The notes: generated from the letters alone by a model not told the origin. Counted from the first letter of the stretch, positions 1-9,642 are shown. The stretch: DNA of 64,000 bases from Ignavibacteriales bacterium (GCA_003538625.1 DPRR01000006.1:496001-560000); one strand, 5' to 3'. Numbers and translations are program-made.

Positions 1-1
1 A

Positions 2-598
2 GGCGAGTATAGTTCAGTGCCGGGTGTGATGGGAATGATTCTTCTCTTAATCTCCGCGATGATGACTTCAATTTCGATAGTAAGAGAAAAAGAAATGGGA
101 ACAATGGAAGTCCTGCTTGTTTCCCCTCTTAAACCCTGGATAATTATAGTAAGTAAAGTCATTCCCTATTTTATTATATCATTGATAAACGTTATAACAA
201 TTTTGTTAATTAGTGGTTGGGTTTTTGGCATTCCTATAGTAGGAAGCATTTTTCTTTTAAGTCTTGTAACTATTTTTTATATAATCTGCGCATTAGCGCT
301 GGGAATACTTATTTCAACTGTAACAAGTTCTCAACAAGCTGCAATGATAATTTCTTTAATTGGATTAATGCTTCCTGTAGTAATGCTTAGTGGCTATGCT
401 TTTCCGATAGCAAACATGCCGGTAATATTGCAGGTTATATCAAATTTAATTCCTGCAAAGTGGTATATCATAATGGTAAAAAATATTATGATAAAAGGAC
501 TTGGTTTTTTGGATATCTGGAAAGAGATATTGATAATATTTGGGATGACAACTTTTTTTCTATTAGTAAGTTTAAAAAGATTTAAAATCAGATTGTAA
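2..598 (+). CDS. ABC-2 type transporter permease, C-terminal part
   Basis: This is the C-terminal part of an ABC-2 family membrane permease of the YhhJ/YbhS/YbhR type, which exports drugs or lipids with a separate ATPase. The frame is open to the left edge of the window, so the true start lies outside; the GTG at 17 is internal. The visible part starts just before a membrane segment that leads into the family motif VREKEMGTMEVLLVSP, followed by four hydrophobic segments and the typical NMPVILQVISNLIPAKWYI ending. It overlaps the next permease gene by one base (TAATG), which suggests translational coupling and a heterodimeric permease. The ATPase is probably further upstream, outside the window. 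The substrate cannot be told from sequence. Confidence 0.9.
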   Translation, partial: GEYSSVPGVMGMILLLISAMMTSISIVREKEMGTMEVLLVSPLKPWIIIVSKVIPYFIISLINVITILLISGWVFGIPIVGSIFLLSLVTIFYIICALALGILISTVTSSQQAAMIISLIGLMLPVVMLSGYAFPIANMPVILQVISNLIPAKWYIIMVKNIMIKGLGFLDIWKEILIIFGMTTFFLLVSLKRFKIRL

Positions 599-1716
599 TG
601 AGAATATTAAAATTTTTATTAAGAAAAGAGTTTCTGCAAATTTTCCGCAACAAATTAATGATCCGAATGATTTTTGCGGTGCCGGTTATTCAATTAATAT
701 TACTTCCGTTTGCTGCAAATTATGAAATGAAAAATATTAACCTGTGCATTGTTGATCATGATCATTCGGAATATTCAAGAAATCTTACTTACAAATTTAC
801 ATCCTCCGGTTATTTTCAATTAACAGCAATAGCTGATTCGTATAAAAAAGCATTAAAAGTGATTGAAGAAGACAGAGCAGATCTTATTATCGAAATACCG
901 GAAGGTTTTGAAAGAGAATTGATAAGAGATAATCAGACCAAAGTGATGCTTATCGCAAATGCTATTAATGGACAGACTTCGGGGCTTTCAGTATCATATG
1001 CTAATTCAATTATTAATGATTTTAATTCTGATATTAGAGCTAAGTGGATACAAATTCCACGCATTAATCCACAGCCAATGATTGAAATAACCACCAGTAA
1101 CTGGTTTAATCCTAAAATGAATTACAAATATTTTATGGTGCCCGGGGTGTTGGTTTTATTGGTAACATTAGTCGGATTTCTTTTAACCGCCATAAATGTT
1201 GTTAAAGAAAAAGAGGATGGAACAATTGAACAGTTAAATGTTTCGCCTATAAAAAAGTATCAGTTTATACTTGGTAAATTAATTCCATTTTGGATATTAG
1301 GAAACATAGTGCTTTCGGTTGGATTTATTATCAGTTATGTTGTTTACGGAATTTATCCAGCCGGTAGTTATTTGTTAATTTACCTATTTGCTGCAATCTA
1401 TTTAATCGGACTATTAGGCTTTGGACTTTTCGTTTCAACACTTGCAGAAACACAACAGCAGGCAATGTTTATTTCTTATTTTTTTATGACCATTTTTATT
1501 TTGTTGGGTGGTTTGTTTGCCCCAATAGATAACATGCCGGATTGGGCAAAGATACTTGCTTACCTAAATCCGGTTAGTTACTTTATAGAAGTAATGAGAA
1601 TGATAGTTTTAAAGGGAAGCGGATTCATGGATATCCTAAAATATCTTGGAATTATTTCATTATTTGCTGCAGGCTTTAATTTACTTGCAATATTTAATTA
1701 CAAAAAAACAGTTTAG
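598..1716 (+). CDS. ABC-2 type transporter permease
   Basis: This is a full-length (372 aa) ABC-2 permease, the partner of the preceding gene. It has one N-terminal membrane helix (about residues 22-40), a large extracytoplasmic domain (about 45-170), then five or six membrane helices from about 178. The motif VVKEKEDGTIEQLNVSPIKK matches that of its neighbour, so the two genes are diverged paralogues. The layout is that of YbhS/YbhR-like exporters, usually encoded with an HlyD-type adaptor and an ATPase. The start overlaps the upstream stop. The exported substrate is unknown. Confidence 0.9.
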   Translation: MRILKFLLRKEFLQIFRNKLMIRMIFAVPVIQLILLPFAANYEMKNINLCIVDHDHSEYSRNLTYKFTSSGYFQLTAIADSYKKALKVIEEDRADLIIEIPEGFERELIRDNQTKVMLIANAINGQTSGLSVSYANSIINDFNSDIRAKWIQIPRINPQPMIEITTSNWFNPKMNYKYFMVPGVLVLLVTLVGFLLTAINVVKEKEDGTIEQLNVSPIKKYQFILGKLIPFWILGNIVLSVGFIISYVVYGIYPAGSYLLIYLFAAIYLIGLLGFGLFVSTLAETQQQAMFISYFFMTIFILLGGLFAPIDNMPDWAKILAYLNPVSYFIEVMRMIVLKGSGFMDILKYLGIISLFAAGFNLLAIFNYKKTV

Positions 1717-1764
1717 TAAATTAGAATGTTATAAAAATAATTTTAATTGAAATCAACCAACTCA

Positions 1765-3057
1765 ATGGCTAACGGCAGTACAAAACTTTTTGAAGAATTA
1801 TTTTCTGAGGAAATAATTTCCAATGAAAGTTTTCGATCAAAAGTTCTTGCTGGTATAGTTGGGTTTTTGATTGTAGTTGTGCTTTTAATTTCTTTAACAT
1901 TTGAGAAAGAGTTTAAAGAAATTTCGCAATTCCCAATTGCCTTTCAATTAACAATCATCATACTTGTTGTAATATTGGTCAGATCTTTATTTGTAAGTCG
2001 TGCAGCCAAACAGTGGACACGATACGGAGTAAAAGCGTTCATATTAATCCGTTATGTAAATGCGTTTATCGAAATCAGTATTCCAACAGTTGCTTTAATT
2101 ATATATTCATTTAACCTTCCATCAATATTGCCGCTTTTTACGCCTGTTACTCTGCTTTATTTTCTTATAATAATGCTGTCGGCATTGGAACTTGATTTTA
2201 AACTTTGTGTATTCTCCGGAAGCGTTGCAGCCATTCAATTTACTTTATTAGCCTGGCATTTAAGTTCAAAGCCTTCCCCTGCACAAGCTGTTGATTCGTT
2301 TTCGTTTTTTCCTGTTTATTTAGGTACAGCAGCATTATTATTTATTTCCGGACACACAGCAGGTTTAATTACCAACCAAATAAAAAAAGGTATAATTAAA
2401 CATTACCGGGCTCAATCAGAAAGAAATGAAATTCACAAATTATTTGGACAGCAAATCTCAAAAGAAATTGTTGATGAACTTGTTGAAAACAGGTATGAGG
2501 TTCAAAGTCGTACAAGATTTGCAGCAATAATGTTTTTAGATATCAGAAACTTCTCAATCTTCGCACAAAATAAATCTCCCGAAGAAATTATTGCATATCA
2601 GAATAATGTTTTTTCATTTTTGATAGAAATTATAAATAAGAATAAAGGGATTGTGACGCAAATAATGGGTGATGGTTTAATGGCGATATTTGGAGCGCCT
2701 ATTGAACACGACAATGATTGTCAGCTTGCGGTAAATGCCGCAATGGAAATAAATAAAGAACTTAAAAGAAGAAATGAAGCGGGATTAATTCCACATACAA
2801 TAATCAGAATAGGTATAAATGCCGGAGAAGTAGTTACAGGAAATGTTGGAACAAGTGAAAGGAAACAATATTCAGTTACAGGTCAGCCTGTTATTATCGC
2901 AGCCAGACTTGAACAGATTAATAAAGAGCTGAGTTCTGCAATTTTAATTTCAGAAGAGGTTTACAAACGCATCAGTCTGGAAAATGAACCTATTAATCAT
3001 AAGAATATTTCAATTAAAGGTATTCCTGAACCCGTAACTGTTTACCAGCTGGTTTAA
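1765..3057 (+). CDS. membrane-bound class III nucleotide cyclase
   Basis: The N-terminal half holds about six hydrophobic segments. The C-terminal half is a class III adenylate/guanylate cyclase domain that would make a cyclic nucleotide at the inner membrane. Both metal-binding aspartates are visible (FLDIRNF and MGDGLMAIFGAP), as is the AARLE arginine. Two catalytic positions look changed: the lysine of the usual KFIGD motif is glutamine (TQIMGD), and the asparagine of VNLAARLE is isoleucine (VIIAARLE). Nucleotide preference and activity are therefore uncertain. I chose the ATG at 1765; an in-frame TTG at 1747 would add six residues, and neither has a clear ribosome binding site. It appears to be a single gene downstream of the ABC operon. 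Confidence 0.85.
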   Translation: MANGSTKLFEELFSEEIISNESFRSKVLAGIVGFLIVVVLLISLTFEKEFKEISQFPIAFQLTIIILVVILVRSLFVSRAAKQWTRYGVKAFILIRYVNAFIEISIPTVALIIYSFNLPSILPLFTPVTLLYFLIIMLSALELDFKLCVFSGSVAAIQFTLLAWHLSSKPSPAQAVDSFSFFPVYLGTAALLFISGHTAGLITNQIKKGIIKHYRAQSERNEIHKLFGQQISKEIVDELVENRYEVQSRTRFAAIMFLDIRNFSIFAQNKSPEEIIAYQNNVFSFLIEIINKNKGIVTQIMGDGLMAIFGAPIEHDNDCQLAVNAAMEINKELKRRNEAGLIPHTIIRIGINAGEVVTGNVGTSERKQYSVTGQPVIIAARLEQINKELSSAILISEEVYKRISLENEPINHKNISIKGIPEPVTVYQLV

Positions 3058-3131
3058 TTAAATCGGAATTGTCTAAAGAGAATTTATTCCTTTTATTTAT
3101 TTTATCATATATAATTTAACAGAGAATTAAA

Positions 3132-3569
3132 GTGCAGAGAATAAAAATCGATCTTCCACAAAAATTTTTTTTTACAACAGAAATTTCTGTTAGAGTTTAT
3201 GATGTAAATTTTGCCGGACATTTAAGCAATGATTCAATTCTTTCGATGGTGCATGAAGCAAGAATAAGATTTTTAAAAAACTGGGAATTTTCGGAAGTCG
3301 ACACGGCTGGTGCAGGGATTATTATGTTTGATGCAGCACTGCAATATAAATCTCAGGGTTATCACGGGGATGTTTTGATATTTGATGTTGTTGTGGAAAA
3401 CCTTTTACGAAGCGGCTGTGATTTTATATTTAGAATAACAAATAAGGCTACCGGAAAAGAAATCGCACGGGCTAAAACTGGTATTGCTTTCTTTGATTAT
3501 GAAAAAAGCAAGATAGTACCGGTTCCGGATGCATTTAAAAAATTAATTGAAGAACTAAGTATTTTATAA
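3132..3569 (+). CDS. acyl-CoA thioesterase, 4HBT hotdog family
   Basis: This is a 145-residue single hotdog-fold protein of the YbgC/4-hydroxybenzoyl-CoA thioesterase family. The family motif is recognisable near the N-terminus: RVYDVNFAGHLSNDSIL corresponds to the usual RxxDxDxxGHVNN with the active-site aspartate, here replaced in part (YDVNFAGHLSND). It probably cleaves short or medium acyl-CoA or acyl-ACP in the cytosol. The start codon is GTG with no obvious Shine-Dalgarno sequence. It lies 20 bases upstream of the AEC permease and may be co-transcribed with it. The substrate cannot be predicted. Confidence 0.8.
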   Translation: MQRIKIDLPQKFFFTTEISVRVYDVNFAGHLSNDSILSMVHEARIRFLKNWEFSEVDTAGAGIIMFDAALQYKSQGYHGDVLIFDVVVENLLRSGCDFIFRITNKATGKEIARAKTGIAFFDYEKSKIVPVPDAFKKLIEELSIL

Positions 3570-3589
3570 ATTTATTGTAAAAGATCATC

Positions 3590-4534
3590 TTGTTAGAAAA
3601 TATTTTTTTTACTGCAAACATTGTTGCTCCGGTATTTTTAATAATTGCTGTTGGATATTTTGCAAGAAAATTAAAAATAATAAATGAGGTATTTGTTGAC
3701 GTAACTTCCAAAATTGTTTTTCAAATTTCACTTCCCACTTTTATATTTCTAAAAATATCAGAACTTGATTTATCACAGGTTTTAGAACTTGATCAAATTA
3801 TATACATCTATTCGGGTACAATTATTACTTTTCTATTAATCTGGATAGGATCAATTCCATTTATAAAAAATCAGGCAGATAAAAGTTCATATATACAGGG
3901 TGCGTTTAGAGGAAACTATGCAATCGTTGGATTAGCATTAATATCAAACTTATTTGGATATGATGCACTGGGCAAGGCAACAATTATCCTGGCATTTTTA
4001 CTGCCTCTGTACAATGTGCTGGCGGTAATTGTATTAACAGTTCCTATGCAGGTAGGCAAAGTAAATTATAAAAAAGCATTTCTTGATATTTTACTTAATC
4101 CACTTATTCTTGCTGTAATATTCGCGCTGCCGTTTTCATACTTTAAAATAAAACTGCCGGAAATGTTTATAAGTACAGGAGAATTTCTGTCTGATCTTGC
4201 ATTACCGTTAGCGTTAATTGGTATCGGTGGATCGCTTAATATTAAAAATTTAAAACACGCTTCAAAGCTTGCATTTACTGCTTCATTAATCAAAATCGTA
4301 GCCATTCCACTTGTTCTTACACTTGGAGCTTATTTTTTAGGGTATAGAAATGATGATCTTGGAATTTTGTTTATAGTTTTTGCCTGCCCAACAGCAATTG
4401 CAAGTTTTGTAATGGCAGATGTTATGGGTGCAAATTCCAAGTTAGCTGGTAATATCATTATGATTACCACACTTGGCTCTGTTTTTACTATTGCAATCGG
4501 TATTTTATTATTAAAAAGTTTTGGTTTGATTTAA
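3590..4534 (+). CDS. AEC family permease (auxin efflux carrier-like)
   Basis: This is a ten-helix membrane protein of 314 aa with the layout of the auxin efflux carrier (AEC) family: two repeats of five helices. N-terminal family residues are visible (NIVAPVFLIIAVGYFARK), as is the GAFRGNYAIVGLAL motif at the end of helix 4. Bacterial members carry malate, malonate or other small organic anions. The start is TTG, 20 bases after the thioesterase stop. Spacing suggests a two-gene unit with the thioesterase, so an organic-acid substrate is plausible but not shown. Confidence 0.85.
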   Translation: MLENIFFTANIVAPVFLIIAVGYFARKLKIINEVFVDVTSKIVFQISLPTFIFLKISELDLSQVLELDQIIYIYSGTIITFLLIWIGSIPFIKNQADKSSYIQGAFRGNYAIVGLALISNLFGYDALGKATIILAFLLPLYNVLAVIVLTVPMQVGKVNYKKAFLDILLNPLILAVIFALPFSYFKIKLPEMFISTGEFLSDLALPLALIGIGGSLNIKNLKHASKLAFTASLIKIVAIPLVLTLGAYFLGYRNDDLGILFIVFACPTAIASFVMADVMGANSKLAGNIIMITTLGSVFTIAIGILLLKSFGLI

Positions 4535-4772
4535 TATTGAAAGAGTTAATGGCTAAGTAAGGGGAATCAAAACGCAAATTATTTTTAAACTTTAAAGTTC
4601 AATTAAAACCCGGTTCTCAAATCTATCTCCAATCTTATCTGCAAAAAATTAATTGCTTTTCCACTATAAACTGAAGCAACAAAGTAAAAGTTTTTTTATC
4701 TTATAATAAAACTTTTCAAGTACATTCAAGATCATAACTTGATATCAGCTAATTAAAGATAAAGGAATTTTT

Positions 4773-5087
4773 ATGCAAGTAATTGTTGATTTATGCGTGG
4801 TTCCTATTGGTGTAGGACTTTCTGTTTCAAAATATATTGCTGAGTGTGAAAAGATTTTTAAAGAAGCCGGACTAAATACAGTTCTGCACGCTTATGGAAC
4901 AAACATAGAAGGTGAATGGGATGAGGTTTTTGCAGCGGTTAAAAAATGTCACGAGCGTGTTCATGAAATGGGTGCTCCAAGAATATCATCAACACTCAGA
5001 GTTGGAACAAGAACTGATCGTGAGCAAACAATGGATGACAAAATAAAAAGTGTGCAAATGAAACTTTCTGAAGATAATATTGTTTAA
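4773..5087 (+). CDS. MTH1187-type thiamine-binding protein (UPF0045)
   Basis: This 104-residue protein matches the MTH1187/YkoF-like UPF0045 family: beta-strand opening IVDLCVVPIGVGLSVSKYIAE, middle TVLHAYGTNIEGEWDEVF, and helix VKKCHERVHEMGAPRISS. Members form ferredoxin-like tetramers, and some bind thiamine or its precursors. The gene stands alone with an AAAGGAA-like ribosome site 5 to 10 bases before ATG. No TPP riboswitch was recognised in the 238 bases upstream, which hold only AT-rich sequence. The cellular role is not firmly known. Confidence 0.85.
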   Translation: MQVIVDLCVVPIGVGLSVSKYIAECEKIFKEAGLNTVLHAYGTNIEGEWDEVFAAVKKCHERVHEMGAPRISSTLRVGTRTDREQTMDDKIKSVQMKLSEDNIV

Positions 5088-5153
5088 AATATTTTTATCA
5101 ACATTTTTAAGAATAAACTCTTCTTTTAAAAAAACTAAATTTAAATTTTAATA

Positions 5154-6479
5154 ATGAATCAAAACGACACTAAAACACCAATTGAAAAATTAACTTATCC
5201 CATTCAGGAATTTCTTCATCAGGAAGCATCGGGTGGAATATTATTAATCATTGCAACAATTATTGCTCTTGCCTGGGCAAACTCCCCATTTGCTGATTCT
5301 TATCATCATTTATGGCACACTTATTTATCTATCGATATTGGTGGATTAGGTTTAAAATACTCTTTACATCATTGGATTAACGATGGATTGATGGTAATAT
5401 TTTTCTTTGTTGTAGGATTAGAAATAAAACGAGAACTGCTTGTCGGCGAACTTTCATCTGTAAAAAAAGCTGCTCTGCCTATTGCGGCGGCATTAGGTGG
5501 AATGATATTTCCTGCCCTCATCTACACGATTTTTAATATTGGTAGCGAGGGAGCATCAGGCTGGGGAATTCCTATGGCTACTGATATTGCATTTGTTGTT
5601 GGCATTCTTGCACTGCTCGGCAAACGGGTACCGCTTGCGTTAAAGATTTTTATACTTGCACTTGCAATTGTTGATGATCTTGGTGCCGTATTGGTTATTG
5701 CAATTTTTTATACCTCAAATATTTCTTACACTAGTTTATTTATTGCCGCTGGATTTATAGTCCTATTAATTGCTATGAATAAATTGGGGGTGAGAAACCT
5801 ATTAATTTACATCCTGGTCGGTGTAGGATTGTGGTTAGCATTTCTTAAATCAGGGGTACACGCCACAGTTGCGGGAGTTTTACTTGCTTTTACAATCCCT
5901 GTTTCATCAAGAATAAATACTAAGAAATTTAAAAACGAAACTGAGTCTTTGTTGCAGGATTTTGATAACGCCGGTGAGCATGGTGATAATGTATTAACAA
6001 ATTCTGAGCGACTAACCATTATCGATCAGATCGAAAATAATTGTGAAAAAATATTAACTCCGCTGCAAAGATTTGAACACGGATTACATCCATGGGTTTC
6101 ATTTTTTATTATGCCGGTTTTTGCTCTTGCAAATGCAGGTGTTACAATTAGTGCAGGATTAGGCACGTCACTTACTAATCCTGTAAGTATTGGCATAATT
6201 CTCGGTTTGTTTCTCGGAAAACAAATCGGGATTTTTTCATTTTCATATTTTGCAGTCAAACTAAAATTTGCATCCGAACCAGAGGGTGTAAGCAAACAAA
6301 AAATTTATGCGGCTTCAATACTTTCCGGAATTGGTTTTACGATGTCATTATTTATTGCAAATCTAGCATTTGCCTCACCAGAATTATTGGATACAGCAAA
6401 AGTTGGAATATTAACCGGATCATTGATCTCAGGAATTATAGGATTTATCATTCTAAAATCGGCGTTAAACAAAATTTAA
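5154..6479 (+). CDS. nhaA: Na+/H+ antiporter NhaA
   Basis: This is a 441-residue NhaA-type sodium/proton antiporter, exchanging cytosolic Na+ for external protons across the inner membrane. The amphipathic N-terminal helix is followed by EASGGILLIIATIIALAWAN, and the paired ion-binding aspartates sit in ALAIVDDLGAVLVIAIFYT. The loop around residues 255-310 is longer than in E. coli NhaA and acidic, as in many Bacteroidota homologues. About twelve membrane segments are visible. It is monocistronic with AT-rich flanks, and no regulatory element was recognised. Confidence 0.95.
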   Translation: MNQNDTKTPIEKLTYPIQEFLHQEASGGILLIIATIIALAWANSPFADSYHHLWHTYLSIDIGGLGLKYSLHHWINDGLMVIFFFVVGLEIKRELLVGELSSVKKAALPIAAALGGMIFPALIYTIFNIGSEGASGWGIPMATDIAFVVGILALLGKRVPLALKIFILALAIVDDLGAVLVIAIFYTSNISYTSLFIAAGFIVLLIAMNKLGVRNLLIYILVGVGLWLAFLKSGVHATVAGVLLAFTIPVSSRINTKKFKNETESLLQDFDNAGEHGDNVLTNSERLTIIDQIENNCEKILTPLQRFEHGLHPWVSFFIMPVFALANAGVTISAGLGTSLTNPVSIGIILGLFLGKQIGIFSFSYFAVKLKFASEPEGVSKQKIYAASILSGIGFTMSLFIANLAFASPELLDTAKVGILTGSLISGIIGFIILKSALNKI

Positions 6480-6686
6480 ATTATAGTTTGAGTGAATTTT
6501 CAATGTGGTTCACTGTGTATAAATTGAATAATAATCATTTACACGTACGCTCTTTACATAGAACCACCTGAGTCTATTTTTATTTTTCTGTTCTAGTTAT
6601 ACCTTGTCAATTCTATTTCTAATAATCATTACCTATTTTTGATGTGTTGTTTTGAATTAATTGTTAAATAGATCTTGGAGAAATAA

Positions 6687-7433
6687 ATGTATAAAGTAGT
6701 TTTGTTACGTCATGGAGAGAGTGCCTGGAATCAGGAAAATAGATTTACCGGCTGGACTGATGTTGATGTAACCGAAAAAGGATTGAAGGAAGCAAAAAAT
6801 GCGGGTAAAGTTTTAAAATCTGAAGGATTTAAGTTTGATATCGCGTATGCATCTGTTCTTAAAAGAGCAATTAGAACATTATGGATTGTTCTTGATGAAT
6901 TAGACTTAATGTGGATTCCTCTTGTCTATCACTGGAGACTGAATGAAAGACATTACGGTGCACTTCAAGGATTAAACAAGGCAGAAACGGCAAAAAAGTA
7001 TGGCGAAGAACAAGTTAAAATCTGGAGAAGAAGTTATGACATTCAACCCCCGCAATTAGAAAAAAACGATGAAAGATTTCCGGGTAAAGATCCGCGTTAT
7101 GCTGATTTAAAAGAGAATGAACTTCCTTTAACAGAATGTTTAAAAGATACAGTTGCCCGTTTCGTTCCTTACTGGGAAAATACAATTGCGCCATTGGTCA
7201 AAACCGGTAAACGGGTTTTGATAACTGCGCATGGAAATAGTTTGCGCGCTCTTGTAAAATATCTTGATAATATTCCTGAAAGTGAAATAGTTGAGTTGAA
7301 CATTCCAACAGGAATTCCTTTAGTTTATGAGTTAGATGCAAATTTAAAACCAATTAAACATTATTATCTCGGGGATCAGGAAGAGATTCAAAAAGCCGCG
7401 GCAGCTGTTGCTGCACAAGGCAAAGTAAAATAA
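6687..7433 (+). CDS. gpmA: 2,3-bisphosphoglycerate-dependent phosphoglycerate mutase
   Basis: This is a cytosolic glycolytic enzyme interconverting 3- and 2-phosphoglycerate. The 248-residue length is usual for the family. The phosphohistidine motif LLRHGESAWNQENRFTGW is at the N-terminus, LNERHYGALQGLNKAE follows in the middle, and the second catalytic histidine is in ITAHGNSLRALVKYL. A TTGGAG ribosome site lies about 9 bases before ATG. The gene is isolated, as gpmA usually is, with 207 bases of featureless AT-rich sequence upstream. Confidence 0.96.
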   Translation: MYKVVLLRHGESAWNQENRFTGWTDVDVTEKGLKEAKNAGKVLKSEGFKFDIAYASVLKRAIRTLWIVLDELDLMWIPLVYHWRLNERHYGALQGLNKAETAKKYGEEQVKIWRRSYDIQPPQLEKNDERFPGKDPRYADLKENELPLTECLKDTVARFVPYWENTIAPLVKTGKRVLITAHGNSLRALVKYLDNIPESEIVELNIPTGIPLVYELDANLKPIKHYYLGDQEEIQKAAAAVAAQGKVK

Positions 7434-7590
7434 CTTTTGTACAAGTGGCGGCATTTTGAAGTTTAAATTAGAATTTCATTGTTTCGCCACTTAATATTTA
7501 ATTTCTAATTAATTTAGCCTTGACTTTCTATCTCTAATTCTCAATTTTCTCTATCAAGTTTATATCCTTTGCTAACAGGAGCTAATATTT

Positions 7591-8628
7591 ATGTTCAAAA
7601 AATCGGCTTTTCTTTTAACAACTCTCTTAGTTTTAAGTTCATCACTACATTCACAAACTGTAATTGCAAAATACGCAGGTGAGTTTATGGCTTTGGGTGT
7701 TGGTGGTCGTGCTCTTGGAATGGGCGGTGCTTTTGTTGCCGTTGCTAATGATGTTACTTCAGGCTATTACAATCCGGCAGGTCTTGCAAATTTAAATTAT
7801 CCGCAGCTTGCATTAATGCACTCAGAACAATTTGGTAATTTAGTTAATTACGATTATGGTTCTGTTGCTATTCCATTTCAAAATGATATGAGTTTTGGAT
7901 TAAGTGTTATGAGATTGGGTGTTGATGGAATTCCTGACACCCGAAATGCACTTTACGATGCAAATGGTGATGGCATTATTGATATAAATGATGATAGACT
8001 TGATTACAGCAGGATTACTGAATTCAGTAACCAGGATTGGGCATTTTATTTAACTTTTGCTAAAAGACAAACTGATGATTTTTATTGGGGAGTTAATGCA
8101 AAAATTATAAGAAGGGATCTAGCAGAATTTGGTGCAACAGGTATTGGTTTTGATATTGGCGCTTACTACGTTCCAATGGAAAATTTATATCTGGGTGCTA
8201 ACCTGCAAGATGCAACTACCACCTTAGTAGCATGGAGTACCGGGAGAAACGAACTCGTATCCCCTACTTTAAAAATAGGTGTTGCTTATAAAGTTGTAGA
8301 GTTTCTTGGCGGTTATATTATGCCAGCGTTAGATTTTGATGTGCGATTTGAGAACAGACAGTTTGCATCTAACTTTAATCTTGGACCTGTAAGTTTTGAT
8401 ATGCATGCCGGTTTAGAGTACACTTATAAAAACTTAATTTACGTAAGAGGCGGCTATAATGATGTTAAACAATTTACTGTCGGCGCAGGAGTTAAATTGC
8501 CAAAGTTAAATATTGATTATTCATTTGCAAGGTTTAACGAATCGGCTGTTGAAAGACTGGACGATTCACACAGAATTTCAATTATGTTAACATTAGAAGA
8601 ACCAAGATTTTTAAGGGATGGTTTATAA
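7591..8628 (+). CDS. PorV/PorQ family outer-membrane protein
   Basis: This is a 345-residue predicted outer-membrane beta-barrel. An N-terminal signal peptide (about residues 1-21, ending SLHSQ) is followed by the PorV/PorQ signature GVGGRALGMGGAFVAVAND and SGYYNPAGLANL. PorV-type proteins act in type IX secretion as shuttles or attachment partners for cargo; paralogues of unproved role are common in Ignavibacteria. An ACAGGAG ribosome site lies upstream of ATG. The gene ends at a strong bidirectional hairpin. It supports T9SS being present, in line with the sorting domain on the multicopper oxidase at 59-61 kb. Confidence 0.85.
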   Translation: MFKKSAFLLTTLLVLSSSLHSQTVIAKYAGEFMALGVGGRALGMGGAFVAVANDVTSGYYNPAGLANLNYPQLALMHSEQFGNLVNYDYGSVAIPFQNDMSFGLSVMRLGVDGIPDTRNALYDANGDGIIDINDDRLDYSRITEFSNQDWAFYLTFAKRQTDDFYWGVNAKIIRRDLAEFGATGIGFDIGAYYVPMENLYLGANLQDATTTLVAWSTGRNELVSPTLKIGVAYKVVEFLGGYIMPALDFDVRFENRQFASNFNLGPVSFDMHAGLEYTYKNLIYVRGGYNDVKQFTVGAGVKLPKLNIDYSFARFNESAVERLDDSHRISIMLTLEEPRFLRDGL

Positions 8629-8656
8629 TTTTTTTGTAGAACGAAACGAATCAAAA

Positions 8657-8695
8657 AAAATCCTTATTCATTTTTCTGAATAAGGATTTTTTATT
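8657..8695. terminator. bidirectional intrinsic terminator
   Basis: A perfect 14-bp inverted repeat (AAAATCCTTATTCA / TGAATAAGGATTTT, arms 8657-8670 and 8677-8690) has a 6-base loop, runs of A before it and T after it. It sits between convergent genes ending at 8628 (+) and 8728 (-), so it can stop transcription from both sides. Confidence 0.9.
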
Positions 8696-8727
8696 TTAAA
8701 TAGTTACTTAAAAAAATAATTATATGA

Positions 8728-9261
8728 TTACTTAAGTATCTCTTTAATTTTATTTATATATGTTTCTTTAGGTACAAGTCCTACATGTTTATCAACAACA
8801 ATCCCTTTTTTATCAATAACAAATGCAGTTGGTATTCCTTCAATGCCGCCATATGCGTTAACCACTTTTTCATCACCGTAAACTATCGGATAATTGATTC
8901 CATAATTTTTAATAAAACCCGGAACATCTTTAATGGTCTTTTCTGCGTCTAATGAAATACCTATCACAACAATATCATTTTTAAAATCTTTCTGGAGTGA
9001 AATCAAATCAGGAATTCCTTTTCTGCAAGGAGGACACCAGGTTGCCCAAAAATCAATAATTACAATTTTACCTTTGTAATCAGAAAGCTTAATTGTTTTT
9101 CCATCCACAGATTTTAATGCAAAATCGGGTGCTTTATCACCTGAAACTTTAAGATTGCCAGAATTGCTTTTTGTACTGGATAATAATTGTTCAGCATTTG
9201 TAGTTTTGCTGAATACGTTTAAACTAATTGAAATCAGAATTATTAAAACTAATTTTATCAT
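8728..9261 (-). CDS. TlpA-like thioredoxin-fold protein
   Basis: This is a 177-residue exported thiol-disulfide oxidoreductase of the TlpA/ResA/AhpC-TSA group. An N-terminal signal peptide (about 1-18) is followed by the family opening GDKAPDFALKSVDGKTIKL and the active site FWATWCPPCRKG (Cys76, Cys79). It would reduce disulfides in the periplasm, for example during cytochrome c maturation. The downstream half keeps the GIPTAFVIDKKG cis-proline region. A small membrane protein gene lies 28 bases upstream and is probably co-transcribed. Confidence 0.9.
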   Translation of the reverse strand: MIKLVLIILISISLNVFSKTTNAEQLLSSTKSNSGNLKVSGDKAPDFALKSVDGKTIKLSDYKGKIVIIDFWATWCPPCRKGIPDLISLQKDFKNDIVVIGISLDAEKTIKDVPGFIKNYGINYPIVYGDEKVVNAYGGIEGIPTAFVIDKKGIVVDKHVGLVPKETYINKIKEILK

Positions 9262-9289
9262 GCAGATATTTTTCCTTCCTATTTATATT

Positions 9290-9511
9290 TTATTTTGTTG
9301 AGTCACTTTGCACTGGAGTATAATTTGGCGGATATGGCCCTTCTTCGGGTTCGGTTCTAGTGTTGTTGACTATAAAAAATATCAATAGAATAACTACCGT
9401 TATAATAGTCCAAATTGTATTTTTTAGTTTAGGATCAATCAACGGTTTTTTTGTAACAACCTGTTTGCCAATTTTTCTTTCACGATTTGTGTTGTTTGTT
9501 TTTTTTGCCAT
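9290..9511 (-). CDS. small single-pass membrane protein, unrecognised
   Basis: This 73-residue protein has a basic N-terminus (about 1-25), one hydrophobic helix (about 31-47, TIWTIITVVILLIFFIV) and a short Pro/Glu-rich tail. I do not recognise a family. It precedes the TlpA-like gene by 28 bases on the same strand, so it may be a membrane partner or simply co-transcribed. The plus-strand frame over the same bases is the less likely reading because it has no supporting start signal. Confidence 0.6.
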   Translation of the reverse strand: MAKKTNNTNRERKIGKQVVTKKPLIDPKLKNTIWTIITVVILLIFFIVNNTRTEPEEGPYPPNYTPVQSDSTK

Positions 9512-9642
9512 AATTCAATTAGTAAGATGCATATATTATTTATTGGTTTCGCTAACTTAAAAATGATTGGGTAAAATTAAAAGAAAATATCAGGCAGAAA
9601 TTAATCCAGATATCTGTTGTTTTTACTGTTATTCTTCAATTA

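Noticed and set aside
4535..4772. TPP riboswitch before the thiamine-binding protein gene
   Set aside because: No CTGAGA/ACCTGATCTGG core was seen in this AT-rich spacer.
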